A stretch of DNA of 64,000 nucleotides from TMED14 sp041158165. Its GTDB lineage: Bacteria; Bacteroidota; Bacteroidia; Flavobacteriales; Schleiferiaceae. The notes under the pieces are model-generated. The model was not told the origin of the DNA, did not search any database, and saw nothing but the letters and a program-made list of their open reading frames with translations. The stretch lies in contig JBEBBW010000005.1 in NCBI GenBank assembly GCA_041158165.1, positions 1 to 64,000 of the forward strand, in the 5' to 3' direction. Shown piece by piece: positions 35,501-45,664 of the stretch. Made by a program: the position numbers and the translations under genes. Positions within the stretch are counted from its first letter, which is position 1; each line of letters starts with the position of its first letter.

Positions 35501-36221
35501 ACGACGTAACGTATTCCACCGTTCCGAAGTAGCGGGGGCTTGGGCCCTTCGTGGTCGTCGAGATGACACCGCCGGTTACGTCACCGTACTGCGCGGGGAC
35601 ACCGCCCGTGATTACCTCGGTCGTTTGAATGGCTTCGCGGGGAAGGTTGATGTCACCGCGCATTTTCACACCGTCTACGAACACAACGTTACCGTCGCTA
35701 CGGCCGCCGCGGAAGAAGGTGCCGCCGCTGCGCTCGTCTTGAACCACGCTCGCCGTTTGAGATAAGACTGCGTTCACGCCACGGCCAGCCAGGTTGCGGA
35801 TTTGGTCCGCACTAAAGCTCGCCGCCGTTTTTCCCTTTTCAATCAACGGCGCCTCGTACTTGGCCACTACGTCAACTGATCCGAGCTCCACGCTCGAAGG
35901 CGACATACTAAACTTCAATTCGGTGGGGCGGCCGGGGTTAACCTCCACGCCCGTGAACGTCGTCGACGTGTAGCCAAACATCTCACACACGACGGTGTAG
36001 GTGCCGGGCTGAACCGGGTTGATGTTGTAGTTTCCGTCGAAATCAGAAGCGCCTGAGGCGATCTTGAATTGACCCGACTTGACCGTAATAATGGCCTGTG
36101 CCAGCTCCTCGCCGGTCTTTTTGTCTTTGACCGTTCCGCGAATGGAACCAGGACGGGCTTGGCCCCACGCGAGGGTGGAAGCTCCGAAAATCAGCACTAA
36201 GAGGGCGTAGCGTAGACGCAT
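32571..36221 (-). CDS. large TonB-dependent receptor with carboxypeptidase-like domain
   Basis: 1216 residues. Signal peptide RLRYALLVLIFGASTLAWGQ; carboxypeptidase-like domain at about 25-110 (GSIRGTVKDKKTGEELAQA, DFDGNYNINPVQPGTYTVV); plug at about 125-230 (RGVNAVLSQTASVVQDERSG, GVPAQYGDVTGGVISTTTKG); a long barrel with large extracellular insertions; C-terminus RLLRLGVRLGL. It is larger than an average TonB receptor. First gene of the cluster with the 1328-residue protein and the PorV/PorQ-like barrel. No SusD-like partner is present, and the substrate is unknown. Confidence 0.88.
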   Translation of the reverse strand: MRLRYALLVLIFGASTLAWGQARPGSIRGTVKDKKTGEELAQAIITVKSGQFKIASGASDFDGNYNINPVQPGTYTVVCEMFGYTSTTFTGVEVNPGRPTELKFSMSPSSVELGSVDVVAKYEAPLIEKGKTAASFSADQIRNLAGRGVNAVLSQTASVVQDERSGGTFFRGGRSDGNVVFVDGVKMRGDINLPREAIQTTEVITGGVPAQYGDVTGGVISTTTKGPSPRYFGTVEYVTSSLFDRNNYHLGGLTLGGPLLFNKDKTAPIVGFLLATEYSYTGVGRPYATPVYKVKDDVLADLKANPLMPTATGLGTIRRAELLTRDAFEIVPTRLNVASTVFRATGNINIKTSKKTNLVLGGRAFYSSGRNGSFFHSLLNYDNNGASTQRDLSGYVRFTQQFGNGDDKGLIKNAFYTIQADYTINNFKNFDPNHGDNIFRYGHVGNFETGRIGLYGYGQDAKTGITAWRKLLDLDTGIAFTPSSYNPILGAYTQSYYNLVNSGLIANNVANLVNIQQGGGLLNGQAPYDAYGLFGNVGAVQSGYNYSQNEQYRITASTNFDIKGHSLIAGLEYEQRFDRSFGVASAALWTLMRNLQNDHMRELDLENPLLVYRDGVFQDTIFYNRALDLSKPRAFDRNLRKKLGWDPDGKDQRLLDIDNISPDDFARYGGLSLFSAQELVNPGGSSYVSYFGYDYTGNLLEGNPTLADFFRATDGAGNRTYPVRAFQPIYMAGYIQDQFTFEDLFFNVGVRVDRYDANQPVLRDPFSLFPAHTVADVKARGGLEGSDIPTSMGDDYMVYVDDIKNPKRIIGYRNGFDWFNADGSPQPNPTVIANASGGQAKPWIFEEAFSDPSNPNAPVLSEKSFRDYRPQVTVSPRISFQFPISDVAEFFAHYDLLVQRPTAAQSRFNPFDYQNLVFGNASVVDNPELLPQKQTEYEIGFRQKLTDRSALKINAFYREYRDLIQTVSVTEAYPATYVTYGNRDFTTSKGFSFQYDLRRVGNVQMNAQYSLTFADGTGSGAESGLSLARTGLPNIRYIVPLDYDQRHNLSGNIDFRYGQGVDYNGPVWGKVKVFENAGVNMLATAGSGFPYSRRVRAYSITESATPVVGLLNGSRLPWQFRVDMTANKVWYYNKGKNNFEVYLQVLNVLNAANVLGIYPYTGSPDDDGYLSSPQGQQAIAFTANAQAFSDLYTMRMVNPTNFSTPRLLRLGVRLGL

Positions 36222-36302
36222 AAGCAAAGCGTATTAGGTGGATCCGTTGCGAATCAGTGGGCTAAAATAACGAAGAATTAATGTGGATAAGCAGGTTAAA
36301 CG

Positions 36303-36310
36303 TAGGTTTG
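36303..36310 (+). promoter_or_regulatory. -7 box before the small lipoprotein gene
   Basis: TAGGTTTG, exact TAnnTTTG match, ending 8 bp before the ATG at 36319. Confidence 0.55.
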
Positions 36311-36318
36311 TTTGCTAA

Positions 36319-36753
36319 ATGAAAAAGTTTTTTTTTCTATCGAGCTTGGCCGTTGCGCTTTTGGCCTGCGACGGGACCGACAATCGGCACCCTGTGCCCT
36401 ACGTGCTCTTGAGCGAAACCATTTTCTTGAATAGCCCGTCAGCCTTTGATCTTCAGTTTGTTGGCGGCGTGTACGAGCGCGCAGACTGGGGCCACGGCGG
36501 CGTGGCCGTGTACCGTCGAACCAACTTTGGCGACGCCAACGACTTTGGTGTGTACGACCTGCGCTGCCCAAACCATATTTCGCAACCCTGTGGCGCGAGC
36601 ACGGTGGTGGAAGGCCTCTACGCCGAATGCGCGTGCGACGGCCAGCGCTTTCTGCTTTTTGACGGGAGCGCGACCAGCGGAAGTACCGCGTGGGGCCTCC
36701 TACCCTACCGCGTTCAGTACGACGGGGTATCGCTGCAAATCAGCAACTTGTAA
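36319..36753 (+). CDS. small lipoprotein with degenerate Rieske-like motif
   Basis: 144 residues. Signal peptide with lipobox LLAC (Cys16). Residues about 85-135 read like a Rieske domain (VYDLRCPNH, then AECACDGQRFLLFDGSA, then LLPYRVQYDGVSLQISN), a layout seen in small Bacteroidota lipoproteins. The iron-sulfur ligands are incomplete: CxxH replaces CxH and CxC replaces CxxH, so binding of a 2Fe-2S cluster is doubtful. It stands alone between divergent and convergent neighbours. Confidence 0.65.
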   Translation: MKKFFFLSSLAVALLACDGTDNRHPVPYVLLSETIFLNSPSAFDLQFVGGVYERADWGHGGVAVYRRTNFGDANDFGVYDLRCPNHISQPCGASTVVEGLYAECACDGQRFLLFDGSATSGSTAWGLLPYRVQYDGVSLQISNL

Positions 36754-36792
36754 GCATAGAATCGACTAAGGCCGGCCCATTGCACGGTCGAA

Positions 36793-37884
36793 CTACGCGA
36801 CGCTCAAGCGTTTAAGGTGGCGTACGTGGGCCCCTAGGGCGTCGGCAAACGTGCGGAACTCCTGGTACTGTACGTTGAATTCCGCACAGGTTTCTTTCAC
36901 GATGCGCGAAATCGCCGGGTAGTGCACGTGGCTGATTCGCGGAAAAAGGTGGTGCTCCACTTGGAAGTTGAGTCCGCCCAAAAGCCAGGTAAGAATCCGG
37001 CTGCGCGTGGCGAAGTTGGCCGTCGTCTGAAGCTGGTGCACCGCCCATTCGGACTCAATGTTGGTGGGGTCGGCGACCTCAGACTTGGCGAAGGTGGCAC
37101 CCTCGACCACGTGGGCTAGCTGAAAAACTACGCTCAACGAAAGGCCCGTGATCGATGCCATAAGCAAAAATCCAAAGAACCACGGCCAAAATCCGATGAG
37201 GTAAATCGGTAGGATGGCCACCATGGTGGTGTGGATCGTCTTCCACATCCAGAATCCGACGTGCTCAGCAAACGTGAACTTGCGGATGGGTACATCGCCC
37301 ACCTTGCCGGTGAAGTACTTTTTAAAATCGGTAAAGGCCAACCAGTAGATGTAGAGCAAGCTGTAGAGCACGGGCCAGTAGTAGTGCTGCATTTTGTGGA
37401 TGCCCTTGTGCGGTTGGGTTTCGGCCATGCGGATCATGCCCCCGGCGTCGATGTCGTCGTCGAGGCCGTCGATGTTGGTAAAGGTGTGGTGGATGGCGTT
37501 GTGCTTGTTTTTCCAAAGGGCGACACTCGCACCAAGCATACTTAGTGTGTGGCCGGCCAAGGAATTCAGCCATTCGTACTTGGAGTAGCTGCCGTGGGCG
37601 CCGTCGTGCATCACGTTAAAGCCAATCGCCGACGTGAGGAGCCCGAGAATGATCCAAAACGGTAGCGCGATCCAAAAGCTGGCGCCGAAGTAGAGCACCG
37701 CCACATAGGTCGCGAAGAAGGCCGAAAGCAGCACCCCAGTCTTGGTGTAAAGTCGCACGTCGCCCTTCGAAGACTTGTTGTGCTCCTTGAAGTACTGATT
37801 GACGCGCTGGGTTAAAATCTGAAAGAAGGGCTGGCCGTCGGTGTGGGTTGCAAACCGTGGCGCCTTGAATGCGGGTGCTGACAT
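36793..37884 (-). CDS. front-end acyl-lipid/acyl-CoA desaturase
   Basis: 363-residue membrane di-iron desaturase. Three histidine boxes are visible: HDGAH, HNAIHH and QVEHH. The Gln in the third box is typical of front-end (delta-5/delta-6, linoleoyl-CoA type) desaturases. Four or more hydrophobic helices flank the boxes (VLLSAFFATYVAVLYFGASF, MVAILPIYLIGFWPWFFGF). ATG at 37884 (MSAPAFKAPRF) is preferred over one 10 codons upstream. No fused cytochrome b5 domain is present, so an external electron donor is needed. It likely introduces unsaturation near the carboxyl end of membrane fatty acids. Confidence 0.88.
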   Translation of the reverse strand: MSAPAFKAPRFATHTDGQPFFQILTQRVNQYFKEHNKSSKGDVRLYTKTGVLLSAFFATYVAVLYFGASFWIALPFWIILGLLTSAIGFNVMHDGAHGSYSKYEWLNSLAGHTLSMLGASVALWKNKHNAIHHTFTNIDGLDDDIDAGGMIRMAETQPHKGIHKMQHYYWPVLYSLLYIYWLAFTDFKKYFTGKVGDVPIRKFTFAEHVGFWMWKTIHTTMVAILPIYLIGFWPWFFGFLLMASITGLSLSVVFQLAHVVEGATFAKSEVADPTNIESEWAVHQLQTTANFATRSRILTWLLGGLNFQVEHHLFPRISHVHYPAISRIVKETCAEFNVQYQEFRTFADALGAHVRHLKRLSVA

Positions 37885-37953
37885 AGGACTAAGGTAAGGC
37901 CACTTTCGTGCCACACTGTTTGGCCTTTACCCTAGTTATCCACGGTGGAGCCA

Positions 37954-38910
37954 TTAAAAAAGTGCCGAAGCAATCTGCTCCGTCTCGTCGGCCTTGCTCA
38001 TCGTGTAGTAGTGGAGCACCGGTGCGCCCTTGGCCATCAGCTCTTTAGACTGCGCGATGCACCACTCCACGCCGACTTGCTTCACCGCATCGGGCGTTTT
38101 AGCCGCTTCAACCGCTTCAATCAAATCGTCGGGTAAATTCAAGTGAAAATTGCGCGGAATACTCTGCAGTTGGCTCTTGGCCGTCAAGGGTTTGAGGCCC
38201 GGAATGATGGGCACCGTGATGCCCGCCGCACGGCACTCGGCGACGAACTTGAAGTAGTGCTCGTTGTTGAAAAACATTTGGGTCACCACATAGTCCGCGC
38301 CCGCGTCGACCTTGGCTTTGAGGTGCTTGAGGTCGGCCTTCATGCTCGGTGCCTCAAAGTGCTTCTCGGGATAGCCGGCGGCCCCGATGCAGAAGTTGCT
38401 CGGATTGGAGTTTTGAACTTCATCGTATAAGTACTTGCCCCGATTGAGGTCCTTGACTTGGCGCAGGAGGTCGATGGCGTAGGCGTGGCCCTGGGGTTCG
38501 GGCACAAAGCTGCCCTCGCTGCGGAGTGCGTCGCCGCGCAGCACCAGCACGTTGTCGATGCCCAGGTAGTGCAGGTCGATCAGGGCGTACTCGGTTTCTT
38601 CGCGCGAAAATCCGCCGCAGATAATGTGGGGCACGGTGTCGATGCGGAACTTGTTTTGGATGGCCGCACAGATTCCGACGGTGCCTGGACGCTTGCGGGT
38701 ATGCACCTTTTGAAGCAGGCCAGAATCGTGTTTTTTGAAGATGTACTCTTCGCGATGGCTAGTGACGTCGATGAATTTCGGGTCAAACTGCATTAGGCGC
38801 TCGATGGTTCCAAAGAGCGAGTCAATGGTGTTGCCCTTGAGCGGAGGCAGCACTTCAAAGCTGAACAGGGTTTTGCCGTTGGCGGCAGCGATGTGGTCGG
38901 TAACTTTCAT
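37954..38910 (-). CDS. metF: methylenetetrahydrofolate reductase
   Basis: 318 residues. FAD enzyme that makes 5-methyl-tetrahydrofolate for methionine synthase. Motifs: LFSFEVLPPLKGNTIDSLF, FIDVTSHREEY, GIDNVLVLRGDAL, ADYVVTQMFFNNEHYFKFV and VPIIPGLKPLTAKSQLQ. It is separated from metH by only repeat array G, which replaces any visible terminator, so the three met genes are probably one operon under the SAM-I riboswitch. Confidence 0.96.
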   Translation of the reverse strand: MKVTDHIAAANGKTLFSFEVLPPLKGNTIDSLFGTIERLMQFDPKFIDVTSHREEYIFKKHDSGLLQKVHTRKRPGTVGICAAIQNKFRIDTVPHIICGGFSREETEYALIDLHYLGIDNVLVLRGDALRSEGSFVPEPQGHAYAIDLLRQVKDLNRGKYLYDEVQNSNPSNFCIGAAGYPEKHFEAPSMKADLKHLKAKVDAGADYVVTQMFFNNEHYFKFVAECRAAGITVPIIPGLKPLTAKSQLQSIPRNFHLNLPDDLIEAVEAAKTPDAVKQVGVEWCIAQSKELMAKGAPVLHYYTMSKADETEQIASALF

Positions 38911-38913
38911 AAA

Positions 38914-38934
38914 CGAGTTGCTAGTACCTAGTTG

Positions 38935-38943
<9 letters not shown>
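38914..38943. repeat. heptamer array G (metH/metF junction)
   Basis: On the minus strand: TAACTAG, CAACTAG, GTACTAG, CAACTCG. The metH TAG stop at 38937-38935 is in the first unit, which also codes the last Asn of MetH. It ends 3 bp before the metF ATG. Confidence 0.88.
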
Positions 38944-41564
<2,621 letters not shown>

Positions 41565-41568
<4 letters not shown>

Positions 41569-42557
41569 TGGGCTTGGGGGATTCGGGGTTGGCGTCCGGC
41601 GGCGCGGGCGGCGAATTCGCGGATGTGGTCGGGAGTGGTTCCGCAGCAACCGCCAAGGATGTTGACGATGCCCAGGTCGAGGTATTCCGTCACGGCGTCG
41701 GCCATTTGCGACGGCGTTTCGTCGTAGCCGCCAAAGGCGTTGGGCAAGCCCGCGTTGGGGTAGGCGCTGATCAGGAACGGCGTGTTGGCCGCGAGCGTCT
41801 GCAAGTAGGGCCGCAGGTCCTTGGCACCGAGTGCGCAGTTCAGGCCGATGCTCAGCAGGGGCATGTGGCTCATGCTGATCAAGAAGGCCTCGGTAGTTTG
41901 CCCGCTGAGGGTGCGGCCGCTGGCGTCAGTAATGGTTCCGCTGATCATAATCGGAACTTCTTTGCCGGTCGCCGAGAAGGCGTCTTGAATGGCGAAGAGC
42001 GCCGCCTTGGCGTTGAGGGTGTCGAAGATGGTCTCGACCAGCAGCACGTCGACGCCTCCCTCGATGAGGGCCTCGGCCTGTTCTTGGTAGGCGGTGGCCA
42101 GCTCGTCAAAGGTGATGGCGCGGAACGCCGGACGGTTGACGTCGGGGCTCAGGCTAAGGGTGCGGTTGGTCGGGCCAATGGCGCCGGCCACAAAGCGGGG
42201 TTTGTCGGGCGTGCTGTAGGCGTCGGCGGCCTTGCGGGCCAGCTGGGCTCCGGCGAGGTTGAGTTCGCGCACCAGGGATTCCATGCCATAGTCGGCCATC
42301 GAAACGGTCTGGGCGTTGAAGGTGTTGGTCTCGACGATGTCGGCGCCGGCCGCGAAGTACTTGGCGTGGATTTCTTCGACGATCTGGGGCTGGGTCAGGT
42401 TGAGCAGGTCGTTGTTGCCCTTGAGCGGCTGGCCCCAGTCGGCAAAGCGCGCACCGCGGTAGCCGGCCTCGTCGAGGCGGTATTCCTGGAGCATAGAGCC
42501 CATGGCGCCGTCGAGTATGAGGACGCGTTCGCGGGCGATTTTTTGGAGTGGATGCAT
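41565..42557 (-). CDS. metH: methionine synthase, homocysteine-binding part
   Basis: 330 residues equal to the N-terminal module of MetH. ILDGAMGSMLQEYRLDEAGY at the start, zinc-binding Cys residues in GLNCALGAKDLRPYL and GGCCGTTPDHIREFA. It transfers the methyl group from cobalamin held by the companion protein to homocysteine. ATG at 42557 is preceded by GAAGGA, a rare good Shine-Dalgarno, which is one arm of the SAM-I expression-platform hairpin. It is translationally coupled to the second metH gene. Confidence 0.95.
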
Positions 42558-42591
42558 AGTCCTTCGTTCGTTGCGCTTAAGCAGAAGGACT
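42558..42591 (-). promoter_or_regulatory. SD-sequestering hairpin of the SAM-I riboswitch
   Basis: AGTCCTTC and GAAGGACT form an 8-bp perfect stem; the 3' arm includes the GAAGGA Shine-Dalgarno and ends at the base before the metH ATG. No U-tract follows, so control is probably of translation. Confidence 0.65.
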
Positions 42592-42612
42592 CGTGGGGCA
42601 CATGGCCTTAGA

Positions 42613-42724
42613 CTCATCTTTCCACCTCAGCCCCAATGGCTTCGGCAGCGGGAGTTGGCACCCTACAGGGTTTTTAGGGTTGCCAAGACGTCAACGGGCC
42701 CGTCCCTCAGTCTTTCTGGATAAG
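42613..42724 (-). ncRNA. SAM-I (S-box) riboswitch upstream of metH-metH-metF
   Basis: On the minus strand: P1 arms CTTATC and GATGAG close the element. The core has the typical S-box order: ATCCAGAAAGACTGAGGGA, GGCCCGTTGACGTC TTGGCAACC region, GGTGCCAACTCC, then GATGAG. About 112 nt. It binds S-adenosylmethionine and should lower expression of methionine-forming genes when SAM is high. Confidence 0.93.
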
Positions 42725-42729
42725 CGCTG

Positions 42730-42737
42730 CAAAGTTA
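42730..42737 (-). promoter_or_regulatory. -7 box for the SAM-I/metH operon
   Basis: TAACTTTG on the minus strand, exact TAnnTTTG, 5 bp before the riboswitch P1 stem. No well-spaced -33 TTG was seen. Confidence 0.6.
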
Positions 42738-42791
42738 GGCACGGAGCTCGAGGTTTGCATCGGTCAAAAGATCGCGTTTTTACTTCACTGG

Positions 42792-42821
42792 TTGCGGCAA
42801 ATGGCTTGGTGCCTACCTTTG
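42792..42821 (+). promoter_or_regulatory. promoter of the SAM-II/metK transcript
   Basis: TTG at 42792-42794, 19-bp spacer, TACCTTTG at 42814-42821. This fits the Bacteroidota primary-sigma consensus in both box and spacing and is the best full promoter in the window. Confidence 0.75.
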
Positions 42822-42826
42822 CGGCG

Positions 42827-42899
42827 CGTGGAAGGATTTGGTCCGATTGCAACCACGGTAAAAAATGCTAAACCGGGGGACGAACGTCCGGCGAAGCAT
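42827..42899 (+). ncRNA. SAM-II riboswitch upstream of metK
   Basis: CGTGG (42827-42831) pairs with CCACG (42853-42857). The loop contains GATTT and CCGATTGCAA, and the 3' segment contains AAAAATGCTAAACC and GGGG, in the order and spacing of the SAM-II consensus. Two later pairings may form the expression platform: GGACGAACGTCC (42878-42889) and ATGCT (42865-42869) with AGCAT (42895-42899). Transcription would start about at the first stem. Confidence 0.85.
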
Positions 42900-42947
42900 C
42901 CCTTACCGCAATTGGCCTCTTGAGCACGCAGCATTAAACTTGTTGCT

Positions 42948-44228
42948 ATGAGCTACTTATTTACCTCCGAGTCCGTATCAGAAGGACACCCCGACAAAGT
43001 TGCGGACCAAATTTCGGACGCCCTTGTCGACCATTTTCTAGCGTTTGACCCCGATTCGAAGGTTGCCTGCGAAACCCTTGTAACTACGGGCCAAGTAGTC
43101 TTGGCTGGCGAAGTGAAGTCGCGCACCTACATCGACGCCGGCGAAATCGCCCGCGAAGTAATTCGCCGCATCGGTTACACCAAGTCGGAGTACATGTTTG
43201 AGGCCAATTCCTGCGGAGTATTCAGTGCCATCCACGAGCAGTCGCCCGACATCAACCAGGGTGTGGACCGCGCTTCGAAGGAAGAGCAAGGCGCCGGCGA
43301 CCAGGGCATCATGTTTGGCTACGCCACCGACGAGACCGACACCTACATGCCGTTGGCGTTGGAATTGAGCCACCTGCTGCTCCGCGAGCTCGCCGCCATC
43401 CGCAAGGAGGGCAAGGTGATGAAGTACCTGCGCCCCGACGCCAAAAGCCAGGTGACGATTCGCTACAGCGACCGGAACGTGCCCGAGGCCATCGACACGA
43501 TTGTGATCTCGACGCAGCACGACGACTTCGCCGACGAAAAGCCGATGCAGGAGCGCATTACGGCCGACATCAAGCGCTACCTCATTCCGCGCATTAAGAA
43601 GCAGTTGCCGCGACGCGTGCAGCGCCTGTTCAACGCCGACGTGCGCTACCTGATCAACCCGACGGGCAAGTTCGTGATCGGCGGACCGCACGGCGACACG
43701 GGCCTCACGGGCCGCAAGATCATTGTCGACACCTACGGCGGCAAGGGTGCCCACGGCGGCGGAGCCTTCAGTGGCAAGGACCCCTCGAAGGTGGACCGCT
43801 CTGCAGCCTACGCGGCGCGCTACGTGGCCAAGAACTTGGTGGCTGCCGGTGTGGCCAAGCAAGTACTGGTCCAGCTCGCCTACGCCATTGGCGTAGCGGA
43901 GCCAGTGGGCTTCTACCTGAATACCTACGGTACGGCCTCAGTGCGCGGTGCCGACGGCAAAAAGCTGGCGGACGGCGCCATTGCCGAGCGCGTGCAAAAG
44001 CTGTTTGACCTTCGCCCCTACGGCATCGAGACAAAGTTTGGCTTGCGCAACCCGATTTACTCGGAGACTGCAGCCTACGGCCACATGGGCCGCGCGCCGC
44101 AGATCGTCGAGAAGTCGTTCAAGCGTCCGACCGACAAAGGCATCGAAGTCAAGACCATGAAGGTGGAGCTCTTCACGTGGGAGAAGCTCGACGCCGTGGA
44201 TTCGATCAAGAAGGCCTTCGGAATTTAA
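42948..44228 (+). CDS. metK: S-adenosylmethionine synthetase
   Basis: 426 residues. Makes SAM from ATP and methionine. Motifs: LFTSESVSEGHPDKVADQIS, GEVKSRTYID, EQGAGDQGIMFGYATDET (the GAGDQGxMFGYA signature), GGPHGDTGLTGRKIIVDTYG and GKDPSKVDRSAAYAARYVAK. It is slightly longer than the E. coli enzyme, as usual in Bacteroidota. It sits under a SAM-II riboswitch and diverges from the metH operon. The TAA stop begins repeat array H, and a terminator follows. Confidence 0.97.
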   Translation: MSYLFTSESVSEGHPDKVADQISDALVDHFLAFDPDSKVACETLVTTGQVVLAGEVKSRTYIDAGEIAREVIRRIGYTKSEYMFEANSCGVFSAIHEQSPDINQGVDRASKEEQGAGDQGIMFGYATDETDTYMPLALELSHLLLRELAAIRKEGKVMKYLRPDAKSQVTIRYSDRNVPEAIDTIVISTQHDDFADEKPMQERITADIKRYLIPRIKKQLPRRVQRLFNADVRYLINPTGKFVIGGPHGDTGLTGRKIIVDTYGGKGAHGGGAFSGKDPSKVDRSAAYAARYVAKNLVAAGVAKQVLVQLAYAIGVAEPVGFYLNTYGTASVRGADGKKLADGAIAERVQKLFDLRPYGIETKFGLRNPIYSETAAYGHMGRAPQIVEKSFKRPTDKGIEVKTMKVELFTWEKLDAVDSIKKAFGI

Positions 44229-44252
44229 GTAGCTGGTTTCTGGCTACTGGCG
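44226..44252. repeat. degenerate heptamer array H (metK 3' end)
   Basis: Starts at the metK TAA. Units GTAGCTG, GTTTCTG, GCTACTG keep the 7-bp period but have lost most TAG cores. It runs straight into the metK terminator. Confidence 0.6.
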
Positions 44253-44283
44253 ACCCCGGCTGCGCGAGCAGTCGGGTTTTTTT
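44252..44283 (+). terminator. intrinsic terminator of metK
   Basis: CCCCGGCTGC / GCAGTCGGG hairpin with GCGA loop and a seven-base T-tract. Confidence 0.88.
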
Positions 44284-44289
44284 ATTTCA

Positions 44290-44318
44290 CAAAAAAACCC
44301 GGCCTCGCGGCCGGGTTC
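44290..44318 (-). terminator. intrinsic terminator of ahcY
   Basis: On the minus strand: GAACCCGGCC / GGCCGGGTT hairpin with GCGA loop and a T-tract. Back to back with the metK terminator. Confidence 0.9.
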
Positions 44319-44340
44319 CGTGCAAAACCACCAACGTGGC

Positions 44341-45660
44341 TTAGTAGCGGTAGGTCTCGGGCTTGAACGGACCCTTGACGTCGACGCCGATGTAGGCGGC
44401 TTGGTCGGGGCTCAGGTTGTCCAGCTCCACGCCGATCGACTCGAGGTGCAGGAAGGCAACCTTCTCGTCGAGGTGCTTGGGCAGCGTGAACACCTCGTTG
44501 GGGTACTTGCCCTTGTTGGTGTAGAGCTCGATCTGGGCCAACGTCTGGTTGGTGAACGAGTTCGACATCACAAACGAAGGGTGGCCGGTGGCGCAACCCA
44601 GGTTCACGAGGCGGCCTTCGGCCAGAACGATGATGTCGTTGCCCTCGATGTTGTAGAGGTCGACCTGAGGCTTGATCTCTGACTTGGTGTGGCCGTAGTT
44701 CGTGTTCAGCCAAGCCATGTCGATTTCGTTGTCGAAGTGGCCGATGTTGCAGACGACCGTCTTGTCCTTCATCATGCGGAAGTGGCGCTCGGTCACGATG
44801 TTCTTGTTGCCCGTGGCCGTGCAGACGATGTTGGCGCGCGGAATGGCGTTGTCCATCTTCTTCACCTCGTAGCCGTCCATGGCGGCCTGCAGGGCGCAAA
44901 TCGGGTCGATTTCGGTCACGATCACGCGCGCACCGGCTCCGCGGAACGAAGCCGCCGTGCCCTTGCCCACGTCGCCGTAGCCTGCAACCACCACCACTTT
45001 GCCAGCCATCATCAGGTCGGTAGCGCGGCGAACCGCGTCTACCGCCGATTCCTTACAGCCGTACTTGTTGTCGAACTTCGACTTGGTTACCGAGTCGTTG
45101 ACGTTGATGGCGGGCAACGGAAGCGTGCCGTTGATCATGCGCTCGTAGAGGCGGTGTACGCCGGTGGTCGTCTCTTCCGAGATACCGCCGATGCCCGCAA
45201 CCAACTCCGGGTAGCGGTCGAGCACCATGTTGGTGAGGTCGCCGCCGTCGTCAAGAATCATGTTGAGGGGCTGCTTGCCTTCGCCAAAGAACAGGGTCTG
45301 CTCGATGCACCAGTCAAACTCCTCTTCGGTCTGGCCCTTCCACGCGTACACGCTGATGCCGGCGGCTGCGATGGCGGCCGCGGCGTGGTCTTGGGTCGAG
45401 AAAATGTTGCACGAAGACCAGGTCACTTCGGCGCCGAGTTCCACGAGGGTCTCGATGAGCACGGCGGTCTGGATCGTCATGTGAAGGCAGCCGGCGACGC
45501 GCGCCCCAGCGAGGGGTTTGCTGGCGCCGTATTCCTTGCGGAGGGCCATCAAACCGGGCATTTCCGCCTCAGCGAGGGTAATTTCTTTGCGTCCCCATTC
45601 GGCGAGGGACATATCCTTTACTTTGTAGGGTACGTAGTTCGTAGCAGTGGTCGAAGACAT
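44341..45660 (-). CDS. ahcY: adenosylhomocysteinase
   Basis: 439-residue NAD-dependent enzyme that splits S-adenosylhomocysteine into adenosine and homocysteine. Motifs: YKVKDMSLAEWGRKEI, GCLHMTIQTAVLIETL, WSSCNIFSTQDHAAAAIA, NAD-binding GKVVVVAGYGDVGKGTA and the C-terminal PDQAAYIGVDVKGPFKPETY. ATG at 45660 gives the family start (MSSTTATNYVPYKVKD). With metF, metH and metK it completes the activated methyl cycle within 8 kb. Confidence 0.97.
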   Translation of the reverse strand: MSSTTATNYVPYKVKDMSLAEWGRKEITLAEAEMPGLMALRKEYGASKPLAGARVAGCLHMTIQTAVLIETLVELGAEVTWSSCNIFSTQDHAAAAIAAAGISVYAWKGQTEEEFDWCIEQTLFFGEGKQPLNMILDDGGDLTNMVLDRYPELVAGIGGISEETTTGVHRLYERMINGTLPLPAINVNDSVTKSKFDNKYGCKESAVDAVRRATDLMMAGKVVVVAGYGDVGKGTAASFRGAGARVIVTEIDPICALQAAMDGYEVKKMDNAIPRANIVCTATGNKNIVTERHFRMMKDKTVVCNIGHFDNEIDMAWLNTNYGHTKSEIKPQVDLYNIEGNDIIVLAEGRLVNLGCATGHPSFVMSNSFTNQTLAQIELYTNKGKYPNEVFTLPKHLDEKVAFLHLESIGVELDNLSPDQAAYIGVDVKGPFKPETYRY

Positions 45661-45664
45661 AGCA

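Noticed and set aside
36222..36302. Cobalamin or other riboswitch upstream of the giant TonB receptor
   Set aside because: The spacer is short and AT-rich, with no B12-box or other recognised aptamer core.
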